Part shown: in pieces, positions 1 through 7,413 of the stretch
Position numbering within the stretch: the first letter of the stretch is position 1
How the letters are laid out: the number at the start of each line of letters is the position of its first letter
Origin: Deltaproteobacteria bacterium UBA2385
GTDB taxonomy: Bacteria; Myxococcota_A; UBA796; UBA2385
Length of the DNA stretch: 15,977 nt
Direction: 5' to 3'
Assembly (NCBI GenBank): GCA_002343455.1
Contig: DDSR01000121.1
Coordinates: 42,154-58,130 of the forward strand
The notes under the pieces: model-generated
Told to the model about the DNA's origin: nothing
Database searches by the model: none
Seen by the model: the letters and a program-made list of their open reading frames with translations, nothing else
Made by a program: the position numbers and the translations under genes

Positions 1-235
1 CGCAAACCTCCGGTGCCCCGGGGTAGATGCTTGGATCACTGTCGTCGCAGTCCAAGGCGCTCGGCCAGCCGTCCCCGTCGGCATCGGCGGGCGGCGCGGT
101 GTCCTGGGTGCCCGTGTCTGTGGGTCCCGAGTCCTCCGTCGTGGGCGCCTTGCCGGTGTCCCGTACCGCGGGCTTGCCACAGCCAGTCAGCCCGGCTGTG
201 GCGGCGAGGAGCAGGAGCTGGCCACGCCCTGGCAC
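1..235 (-). CDS. Partial lipoprotein with MopE-type metal-binding motif (3' end cut by window edge)
   Basis: A GTG start at 235 opens 78 codons that run off the left edge. The N-terminus (MPGRGQLLLLAATAGLTGC) is a lipoprotein signal with lipobox L-T-G-C, Cys at about residue 19. A Thr/Asp/Gly/Pro-rich linker of about 30 residues follows. Then comes an acidic stretch starting DADGDGW, with DCDD in the middle and ending in PGAPEVC. This matches the repeat known from MopE-like proteins of Gram-negative bacteria (D-x-D-G-D-G ... D-C-D-D ... P-G-A-x-E), thought to bind metal. The protein is probably anchored at the outer membrane; the rest is unseen. There is no Shine-Dalgarno, but the GTG lies one base after the stop of the upstream gene, so translation is probably by reinitiation. 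The ORF is clear; the function beyond metal binding is unknown. Confidence 0.72.
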   Translation of the reverse strand, partial: MPGRGQLLLLAATAGLTGCGKPAVRDTGKAPTTEDSGPTDTGTQDTAPPADADGDGWPSALDCDDSDPSIYPGAPEVC

Positions 236-236
236 C

Positions 237-668
237 CTAAGCGACTACCACTTCGACCCAGGCGGTGCCCCCAGTGCACACGCACCAATGGTAGGTGGTG
301 CCGGAACCTTCGTTCCACAGCACCATGTCCCCCGGGCCGCCCGAACGCGAACCATTCGGGTCGTCCGTGACGGTCGCCGTCTGCAAGCCGCCCTGGGCGA
401 AGTCCCCGTGGCCACCGTTGTTGATGGTGACCCTGGTTGATGTGGCGTTCTGGAGACGGAGGAGATCTCCCGACCCGCTGGTGTTGTTGAGGATGAAGCC
501 TCCGCTCCGGTTCATCACCCCCGTGATGGTGACATCACCGTTCTGGTTGACCTGGAACTTCAGGGTGCCTGCCGACCCGTACTGAAAGTCCACCCTGCGC
601 GGGCTTCCGTCCGTGTTGCCGAACTGGAGCAGGATGTTGTCGGCCGTTGCGATGACGTGGTCTGCCAT
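237..668 (-). CDS. Hypothetical 143-aa protein with phage-tail-like C-terminal module
   Basis: The ATG at 668 (MADHVIATADN) is chosen because GGAGG sits 4 bases upstream and the in-frame extension further 5' is Arg-rich and non-protein-like. The product is rich in Gly, Asn, Thr and Ser with many short alternating beta segments, and has no signal peptide or membrane segment. The last 35 residues (GPGDMVLWN ... YHWCVCTGGTAWVEV) resemble the end modules of phage tail fibres and some bacterial stalk proteins, typically G-D-x-V-x-N ... W-x-C-x-x-G-G-x-x-W. That likeness was judged by eye and is only suggestive. It is followed one base later by the MopE-motif lipoprotein, so the two probably form an operon. 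No family can be named with confidence. It could be a surface or particle-associated beta protein. Confidence 0.6.
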   Translation of the reverse strand: MADHVIATADNILLQFGNTDGSPRRVDFQYGSAGTLKFQVNQNGDVTITGVMNRSGGFILNNTSGSGDLLRLQNATSTRVTINNGGHGDFAQGGLQTATVTDDPNGSRSGGPGDMVLWNEGSGTTYHWCVCTGGTAWVEVVVA

Positions 669-670
669 AG

Positions 671-718
671 TACCTCCAAGGGAGGGGGTACCTCCAAGGG
701 CGGGGGTACCTCCAAGGG
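671..718 (-). repeat. 18-bp tandem repeat carrying three Shine-Dalgarno copies
   Basis: On the plus strand TACCTCCAAGGG begins at 671, 689 and 707, an exact 18-base period. The first two units are complete and differ at one base; the third is partial. On the transcribed strand each unit carries CCCTTGGAGGTA, so three GGAGG motifs lie in line. The nearest is 4 bases from the ATG at 668. The period is a multiple of three and stop-free, which is why the reading frame appears to extend upstream as a repeated ALGGTP hexapeptide. Confidence 0.85.
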
Positions 719-749
719 CTGGTCGCGCGATTTCTCGACTCCGAGGGCC

Positions 750-778
750 AGCGTAGACGACCCGTTTCCCCGAGTCAA
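750..778 (-). promoter_or_regulatory. Candidate sigma-70 promoter for the 237-668 gene
   Basis: On the minus strand TTGACT (778-773) is followed after 17 bases by TACGCT (755-750). The -35 matches five of six consensus bases and the -10 three of six, typical of high-GC promoters. The start would be near 743, giving a leader of about 75 nt that includes all three Shine-Dalgarno repeats. The assignment rests on spacing and the -35 only. Confidence 0.4.
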
Positions 779-838
779 GCAAAGTCGACGAAAACCTGGC
801 TCGACGCCGACTGCTGTACTGCCTCTTCCGCACCAGTG

Positions 839-844
839 TACAAT
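839..844 (+). promoter_or_regulatory. Candidate -10 element for the 907-2622 gene
   Basis: TACAAT matches five of six -10 consensus bases and would start transcription near 851, a leader of about 55 nt. No convincing -35 lies 16-18 bases upstream, so this is weak. The rest of 669-906, the divergent intergenic region, holds only this, the minus-strand promoter candidate and the 18-bp repeats. Confidence 0.25.
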
Positions 845-906
845 CCCGCCTTCGACACCACGCCCGCTGAGCTGATCACGAGCTGGATCCTCTCGCTGGA
901 GATTCG

Positions 907-2622
907 ATGACCCTCCTCTCCCTCCTCCTCCTCGCCTGCAATGGAAAGACCGACGTCGAGACCGGCGACGGCGGCACCGATTCCGGGACGCCCCCCGAGT
1001 GGGCCCCCGCGTTGATCTGCCCCGGCGACGCCTCCTGCCCCGACAACGACGGCGCGCTCTTGGCCGGCGCCGCCAGCGTCGTGATCACGCCGGACTGCTT
1101 CGAGAGCTGGCAGGATCTGAACGCCGACGCCACCTGGGACGACGACGAGGAGCCCTTCCTGGACTGCGGCTGCGACCGGCTCTGCGAGGGGGACGAGGGC
1201 TGGACTGCCTCCGACGAGGGCGAGGGCGACGGCGTCTTCCAGACGGTCTGGATGGCCGGCTTCCAGAACTCGCGGCCGGCGCAGGGCGTGCTGGACGACC
1301 TGTGGGCCCGGGCGATCGTCTTCGATCAGGGCGGCACCCGAATCGCCCTGGTCTCGGTCGACCTGATCGGCGTCTTCCGGCCCGATGTGCTGGACGCGCG
1401 GGCGCTGGTGGCGGGGGCCGGGCTGGAGATCGACCACCTGATCCTGAGCTCGACCCACGCCCACGAGGGCCCCGACACGATGGGCCTGTGGGGCCCGACC
1501 GCGGTCATCTCGGGCGTCGACGCCGACTACATGGACCAGGTCAAGGCCGGGGTGCTCAGCGCGGTCCAGGCGGCGGTGGCCGATCTGCGGCCGGTCGGGA
1601 CCATGAAGGTCGGGGCCGTCGACGTCGGCAGCTACAGCGACAAGGGCGTCTACAACATCCTGACCGATCTGCGGGACCCGATCGTCATCGACGAGACCAT
1701 GGGCGGGGCGGCCTTCTGGGACACCGAGGGGCAGATCATCGCCAGCCTCGCCCACTTCGGCGACCACCCCGAGTCGCTGGCCGACGAGAACCTGCGGATC
1801 ACCAGCGACTTCGCCCACACCCTGCGCACGACGATGGAGTCGGGCTCGGCCTGGGAGTCCCGCCAACGCGATGGCCTGGGCGGGACGGCCATCTTCATCA
1901 ACGGGGCGGTCGGCGGGATGATGACCGGCCTGCGGGTCGACGTCGACGATCCCGACGGCAACACCTGGAGCGAGTACACACCCGAGCGCACCGCGGTGAT
2001 GGGCACCTTGATGGGCGAGATGGCGCTCGACGCGATCGAGAACGGTGAGGTGGTGAAGGATCCCAAGCTGCGCCTCGTCGGCAGCACCTTCCGCGTCCCG
2101 GTCGAGAACTGGGGCTTCCAGGTCCTCTTCCTGACCGAGATCATCGCGCGCGAGCTCTTCGACTACGACACCGAGTCGGCGATTGACGAGACGAACACCC
2201 CCTCGGTCGAGACCGAGGTCAACCTCTTCCGCGTCGGGCCGCTCAGCTTGCTGACCTGCCCCGGCGAGCTCTTCCCCGAGGTCAACATCGGCGGCTACGA
2301 CGGCAGCCACACGGGCCACCCCGACGCCTGGCTGGTGGACCCGAAGAACCCGAACCCGCCCGATCTGAGCGCGGCGCCTGCGGGCCCCTACCTGCGCGAG
2401 CGCGTCGGTGGCGAGCACGTCTGGCTGGTCGGGCTGGGCAACGATCAGCTCGGGTACTTCTTGCCCGAGTACGACTTCGTCCTGCACCCGACCAGCCCCT
2501 GGTTCGACGAGGCCGAGGGGGATCACTACGAAGAGACCAACTCGCTGGGGCCGCAGACGGTGCCGCTGTACGAGGCGGCGGCGGATCAGCTTCTGGAGTG
2601 GGCGGCGGCCAATCAGCCCTGA
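907..2622 (+). CDS. Neutral ceramidase-superfamily lipoprotein
   Basis: 571 residues from ATG 907, with GGAG 7 bases upstream. The signal is minimal: MTLLSLLLLAC, Cys11 lipidated, no basic residue. A Thr/Gly/Asp linker follows, and the catalytic-type domain starts near residue 54 (AGAASVVITP). Neutral/alkaline ceramidase landmarks seen are SSTHAHEGPD (His184, His186), AHFGDHPE (His283/His287), CPGE (Glu454) and LGNDQLGYFLPEY (Tyr517). They line up in order with the Zn-binding His/His/Glu/Tyr of the Pseudomonas aeruginosa enzyme. The segment equivalent to the nucleophile motif GDVSPN reads NGAVGGMMTG (332-341), so the catalytic Ser is absent. Family members cleave the amide bond of ceramide, but this divergent branch may use another substrate. 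An acidic, Cys-containing insert lies at about residues 70-105 (DxNxD, DCGCDRLC). Its stop is one base from the convergent ABC-F stop. Confidence 0.85.
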   Translation: MTLLSLLLLACNGKTDVETGDGGTDSGTPPEWAPALICPGDASCPDNDGALLAGAASVVITPDCFESWQDLNADATWDDDEEPFLDCGCDRLCEGDEGWTASDEGEGDGVFQTVWMAGFQNSRPAQGVLDDLWARAIVFDQGGTRIALVSVDLIGVFRPDVLDARALVAGAGLEIDHLILSSTHAHEGPDTMGLWGPTAVISGVDADYMDQVKAGVLSAVQAAVADLRPVGTMKVGAVDVGSYSDKGVYNILTDLRDPIVIDETMGGAAFWDTEGQIIASLAHFGDHPESLADENLRITSDFAHTLRTTMESGSAWESRQRDGLGGTAIFINGAVGGMMTGLRVDVDDPDGNTWSEYTPERTAVMGTLMGEMALDAIENGEVVKDPKLRLVGSTFRVPVENWGFQVLFLTEIIARELFDYDTESAIDETNTPSVETEVNLFRVGPLSLLTCPGELFPEVNIGGYDGSHTGHPDAWLVDPKNPNPPDLSAAPAGPYLRERVGGEHVWLVGLGNDQLGYFLPEYDFVLHPTSPWFDEAEGDHYEETNSLGPQTVPLYEAAADQLLEWAAANQP

Positions 2623-2623
2623 C

Positions 2624-4249
<1,626 letters not shown>

Positions 4250-4325
4250 GGTTTCCTCGGGAGGGCCGCCCGTGTAGCGCGCCGGGAGCCGAGGGGCAGG
4301 CGCAAACCGAGCGCCCCAAACGCAA

Positions 4326-4356
4326 GAGCCCCCGCGCGGGTGAGGCGCGGGGGCTC
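4326..4356 (-). terminator. Rho-independent-type terminator after the decaheme cytochrome gene
   Basis: A perfect 12-bp inverted repeat (arm GAGCCCCCGCGC, loop of 7) lies 14 bases after the cytochrome stop. In the minus direction it is followed by CTTGCGTTTG, a modest T-rich tail. It separates the cytochrome from the ABC-F gene. Confidence 0.8.
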
Positions 4357-4370
4357 AGCGGGGGAGAGGC

Positions 4371-6713
4371 CTACTGGATGCCGTGGACCTCGGAGACCGG
4401 CGAGACGCTGCCTTCGCCGTGGCAGATCACGCAGGCTTCGTAGGGCTGGTCGTCGATGACTTCACCGCGGGTCCAGAGGACCGCGCCGCCGTTGTGGTCC
4501 ATATGGGCCATGGCCGCGGCGCCGTCGTGGCAGGAGGAGCAGGCCGCGGCGGTCGGGCCGACGACCCAGTCCGACTCGTTGGGCATCGAGCTGCGCAGGG
4601 TCGAGACATCGGTGGTGGAGGCGGCGTCGTCGCCCACCAGCCAGGTCGACTTCGCCGCCAGCTCGGGCACCATCTCGACCATGTAGGTGTCGTCGGTGTG
4701 GCACATCGTGCAGTTCGCCGGGGAGGCCGGGTAGGTCACGAGGTGGCCGTCGGGGTACTCATCGTACTGGTCGACGTCGCCCAGGAAGGTGTAGCGCGTG
4801 CCGCCGCTGCGGTTGCGGACAAAGTCCAGCGGGTCTTCGCGGACGCTGGCGCCGTGGATGCCGTGCACCAGGTCCTTGAGGTTGTTGCTGGCCTCGGGGT
4901 GGTCCAGGTCGAGCTCACGACCCGAGCTGGAGAGGCTGGGGTTGTGGCACATGGCGCAGACCTGGGTCTCGTACACGCGGTTTCCGCCGTGGGCTTCGAA
5001 GTACTCGTGGCAGTTCGAGCAGCTGGCCGCATCGACCGCCACGCGCCGGGCTTCGTCACCATCCACCGTGATGTACTTGGAGACGGTGTACCGACCGTAG
5101 GACTCGTCGTCGTAGGTCTGGGTGTAGTAGCCCTGCAGGGCGAGGGTGCGGAGGGTGGCGCCTTCGGGGAAGGCGTCCTCGAGGACCATGGTGTTGACGC
5201 CGGCGGAGTAGCTGTGCTCACCGCCGGTGATGCTGCCAGCGACGAGGCTGCTGACCGAGGTGGTCGAGGGCTGGCCGGCCTTGTTGCCGAGGTTGTTCCA
5301 GTCCATCGGGGCGTCGGTCTCGTCGGTGGCCTGGGCCCAGGCGCGCATGAAGGTGGGGCCGCCGCTGAGGTCGCTGTCCAGGTCGGACGCGTCGAAGGCC
5401 GTACCGTCGCGGGTGAGGATGAACTCGACCGTCAGGACGTTGTCGGAGTCGACCGAGGCGCTGACCAGCTCGTACTCGATGTGCGAGAGGCCCGTGGGCA
5501 TGTCGGGGTTGTGCGGGGTCGAGGTGTTCGTCAGGTGGTAGGTCGCCACCGAGGTCGAGCTGTGGCAGACGCTGCAGCTGGAGTCGCTGGTCATCGCGCC
5601 GCCGCTGTGGTTCTCACCGGTGGCCCAGTCGATGTCGTCGTGGCAGGAGCCGCAGGCGTCCATCGTCGGGCGCTCGAGGTAGTTCACGGCGTCGGGGGTG
5701 TCGGTGTCGGCCGGGTCGTGGCACTTGATGCAGTTGGCGATGTCCTGGGGGTAGCCGACGTGGCTGTAGTCGTGCTCGCTACCGCCGAAGCCCCAGATGG
5801 TGTAGCTGCCCTCTTCATTGCTGGGCAGGTTGGTGCCCATGTGGATCTTGTGGACCATCACGCCCATGTCGACGGTGTTGCCGCTGTTGGCGTCGGTGGT
5901 GCCGGGGTTGTGGCACATCACACAGTAGTCGGTCTCGATGCGGCCGCCGCCGTGGATGGCGAGCTGGTCATGGCACTCGTTGCAGGTCGCGGTGCTGATC
6001 ATGTCGCGGGTCACCGGGGCCACGCCGCCGGAGGGGACCCAGTCGAAGGTCGGGTTGTAGATCAGCTCTTCGCCGCTGGCCAGCGGGTACTCGATCTGGA
6101 TCGCGACGCGGTGCAGCAGGTCCTCGTTGTACTCGACGGTGATCGGGGACTCGACCGCGGTGACGTCGGCCGCGAAGGTGTAGGTGTAGAGGCCGTCGCC
6201 CAGGTAGGTCAGGGTGCCGGAGGTCTCGGAGGTGGCCTGGATGGCCTCTGCCAGGACCGCGACGCCGTCGGGGCCGGGGCTGGAGCTGGTGGTGGTCTCG
6301 GTGGTGTTGATGTAGTTCTGCCAGGAGTCGGCCGAGCCGTCCTCGCCCGGGACGAGCTGGGCGATGGCGAAGCGCATGGCCCGCCCGCTCAGCAGGTCGG
6401 AGCTGATGCCGTTGAAGGGCGCGCCGTCCTGGTTGTAGACCTCGAAGCTGACGACCGGCGGGCCGGCGATGCTGACGTCGGTGATGGTGATGGAGAGCGA
6501 CTCGGGCTCGGCCATCAGGTCTTCGCCGTCTTCGCCGTCCTTGCCGTCTTCGCCGTCGTTGCCGTCGTTGCCGTCGTTGCCGTCGTTGCCGTCATTGCCG
6601 TCGTTGCCATCGACTCCGTTGACGCCGTCGGCCCCGTTCAGGCCGTCCTTCCCGTCGGTGCCTCCGCACGAGATGAGGAGGAGGGATGTCAGGATGGATG
6701 CGATTCGAAGCAT
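4371..6713 (-). CDS. OmcA/MtrC-family decaheme c-type cytochrome lipoprotein with collagen-like stalk
   Basis: 780 residues, ATG at 6713 with GGAG 6 bases upstream. The lipoprotein signal ends LLLISC (Cys16). Sixteen uninterrupted Gly-X-Y triplets (18-65, including six GND) form an acidic collagen-like stalk. Exactly ten CxxCH motifs start at residues 244, 264, 328, 354, 380 and 565, 586, 668, 725, 761. These are two pentahaem modules separated by a beta-rich domain, with another beta domain before the first (about 66-240), the four-domain plan of MtrC/OmcA. The modules are internal repeats: each opens with CxxCH, then HGG, an Arg and C-x-M-CHNP. Family members sit on the cell surface and pass electrons to metals, electrodes or partner cells. 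No MtrA decaheme or MtrB porin gene lies in the window, so the route across the outer membrane is unseen. It is apparently monocistronic: its own sigma-54-like promoter and terminator. Confidence 0.95.
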   Translation of the reverse strand: MLRIASILTSLLLISCGGTDGKDGLNGADGVNGVDGNDGNDGNDGNDGNDGNDGEDGKDGEDGEDLMAEPESLSITITDVSIAGPPVVSFEVYNQDGAPFNGISSDLLSGRAMRFAIAQLVPGEDGSADSWQNYINTTETTTSSSPGPDGVAVLAEAIQATSETSGTLTYLGDGLYTYTFAADVTAVESPITVEYNEDLLHRVAIQIEYPLASGEELIYNPTFDWVPSGGVAPVTRDMISTATCNECHDQLAIHGGGRIETDYCVMCHNPGTTDANSGNTVDMGVMVHKIHMGTNLPSNEEGSYTIWGFGGSEHDYSHVGYPQDIANCIKCHDPADTDTPDAVNYLERPTMDACGSCHDDIDWATGENHSGGAMTSDSSCSVCHSSTSVATYHLTNTSTPHNPDMPTGLSHIEYELVSASVDSDNVLTVEFILTRDGTAFDASDLDSDLSGGPTFMRAWAQATDETDAPMDWNNLGNKAGQPSTTSVSSLVAGSITGGEHSYSAGVNTMVLEDAFPEGATLRTLALQGYYTQTYDDESYGRYTVSKYITVDGDEARRVAVDAASCSNCHEYFEAHGGNRVYETQVCAMCHNPSLSSSGRELDLDHPEASNNLKDLVHGIHGASVREDPLDFVRNRSGGTRYTFLGDVDQYDEYPDGHLVTYPASPANCTMCHTDDTYMVEMVPELAAKSTWLVGDDAASTTDVSTLRSSMPNESDWVVGPTAAACSSCHDGAAAMAHMDHNGGAVLWTRGEVIDDQPYEACVICHGEGSVSPVSEVHGIQ
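6555..6608 (-). repeat. 9-bp tandem repeat encoding the GND collagen-like stalk
   Basis: Six tandem copies of a 9-base unit (GTCGTTGCC on the plus strand) encode Gly-Asn-Asp six times. One copy differs by a silent G-to-A change (GTCATTGCC). Near-identical copies suggest recent expansion by slippage. Gains or losses stay in frame, so stalk length can vary between strains without breaking the gene. Confidence 0.85.
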
Positions 6714-6773
6714 GGGAACTCCAGGTGTTGACTCTGCGTGGACGCCAGCGCGCCCGGGTGGGGCGTAACCAAG

Positions 6774-6790
6774 AGCAAGAATCGCGCCAG
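6774..6790 (-). promoter_or_regulatory. Candidate sigma-54 (-24/-12) promoter for the decaheme cytochrome
   Basis: The minus strand reads CTGGCGCGATTCTTGCT. The sigma-54 consensus is YTGGCACGrNNNTTGCW, and only one defined position differs (A to G). The diagnostic GG (6788-6787) and GC (6776-6775) are separated by exactly 10 bases. Transcription would begin near 6763, giving a leader of about 50 nt to the ATG at 6713. No competing sigma-70 element stands out nearby. If real, expression needs RpoN and an enhancer-binding activator. This was a pattern match by eye. Confidence 0.6.
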
Positions 6791-6804
6791 CGCTTTTGGC
6801 CCTG

Positions 6805-6831
6805 AGTTCTGCCGCTGAGAGGCGCAGAACT
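6805..6831. promoter_or_regulatory. Dyad (8-bp arms) upstream of the sigma-54-like promoter
   Basis: AGTTCTGC at 6805-6812 and its exact reverse complement GCAGAACT at 6824-6831 are separated by 11 bases. It lies at about -42 to -68 relative to the predicted cytochrome start and downstream of the preceding operon's terminator. No T-tract follows on either strand, so a protein-binding dyad is more likely than a terminator. Activator or repressor unknown. Confidence 0.45.
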
Positions 6832-6842
6832 GAGACGAGAAC

Positions 6843-6868
6843 GCCCCAGGGGGTTGGACCCCTGGGGC
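6843..6868 (-). terminator. Terminator of the four-gene ceramidase/HTTM operon
   Basis: A perfect 10-bp inverted repeat (arm GCCCCAGGGG, loop of 6) lies 32 bases after the last stop of the operon. In the minus direction it is followed by GTTCTCGTCTC, moderately T-rich. It isolates the operon from the cytochrome promoter. Confidence 0.75.
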
Positions 6869-6900
6869 ATTCGGCACACCTCGATGTGGGTTCTGACCCC

Positions 6901-7413
6901 TCAGGGCTGAACCGCCCCGTCCTGGACGATGACCGGGTAGCTGTAGCCAGCGCCGAAGTCCTTGTCGGTCGCCACCGTCCCGCGGATGGTCACCACCTGG
7001 CCGACCTCCACGGTCCCCGCGATCTGGGCGGTCAGGTCGTTGTCACCGGACCCGGCGCTGCCGCTGCCGTCCTGCAGGTGGACCCAGTTGGTGCCGAGGA
7101 TGGCCGCGTTGAACTTCACCACCTTTCCGCGAACCGAGACCGGCTTGCCGCTGAGCTCGGCCTTCTGGGCGTGGACCTCGGCGACGGTCCGACCCTCCTC
7201 ACCCTCGGCCTTGGGGATGGGCTCGGCGGTGGGGGTCTCGGCGGTGGAGGACCCGGCGGTGGAGGCCGCAGGAGCCGCGCCCGCGATCGGCGGGTGACCG
7301 GGCGGCAGGCCGGCGCCGGTGGAGGCGGTCGCCGGGTGAGCCGGGGCGGCCGGGGCGGCGGGCTCGGCCTGCGGATCACAGGCGAGGAGGAGCAGGAGGG
7401 CGGCGATGTTCAT
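6901..7413 (-). CDS. Lipoprotein with OB-fold-like domain (last gene of operon)
   Basis: 170 residues. ATG at 7413 overlaps the ceramidase stop as ATGA, with GAGG 6 bases upstream inside the ceramidase gene. The signal is very short (MNIAALLLLLAC, Cys12) with no basic residue. Residues 13-70 are an Ala/Pro/Thr-rich linker. Residues about 75-165 (from TVAEVHAQKAELSGKPVSVR through NWVHLQDGSG to GYSYPVIVQDG) match by eye the small OB-fold proteins found in many proteobacteria. Typical marks are VRGKVVKFN, NWVHLQDG, a V-x-I-x-G-x-V strand and KDFGAGYSYPV. Such proteins are exported and of unclear ligand, despite database labels such as nucleic-acid binding. It is predicted to be membrane-anchored, and its place at the end of this operon suggests it works with the ceramidase or HTTM product, but no binding residues can be assigned. 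Confidence 0.85.
   Translation of the reverse strand: MNIAALLLLLACDPQAEPAAPAAPAHPATASTGAGLPPGHPPIAGAAPAASTAGSSTAETPTAEPIPKAEGEEGRTVAEVHAQKAELSGKPVSVRGKVVKFNAAILGTNWVHLQDGSGSAGSGDNDLTAQIAGTVEVGQVVTIRGTVATDKDFGAGYSYPVIVQDGAVQP

Noticed and set aside
237..668. Prophage remnant suggested by the tail-like C-terminus
   Set aside because: No other phage structural, integrase or lysis gene is in the window, and the neighbour is a lipoprotein.
669..833. N-terminal extension of the 143-aa protein to position 833
   Set aside because: The extension runs through the Shine-Dalgarno repeats and the predicted promoter and is Arg-rich. ATG 668 has the ribosome-binding site.
6529..6620. Short regular repeats that could be taken for a CRISPR-like array
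   Set aside because: Units are 9 bases, contiguous, without spacers, and encode Gly-X-Y triplets in frame.
4383..6731. A 782-codon open frame on the plus strand exactly opposite the decaheme cytochrome
   Set aside because: The opposite strand has ten CxxCH motifs and a lipoprotein signal. The plus frame is a Val/Gly/Ala-rich mirror product typical of high-GC antisense frames.
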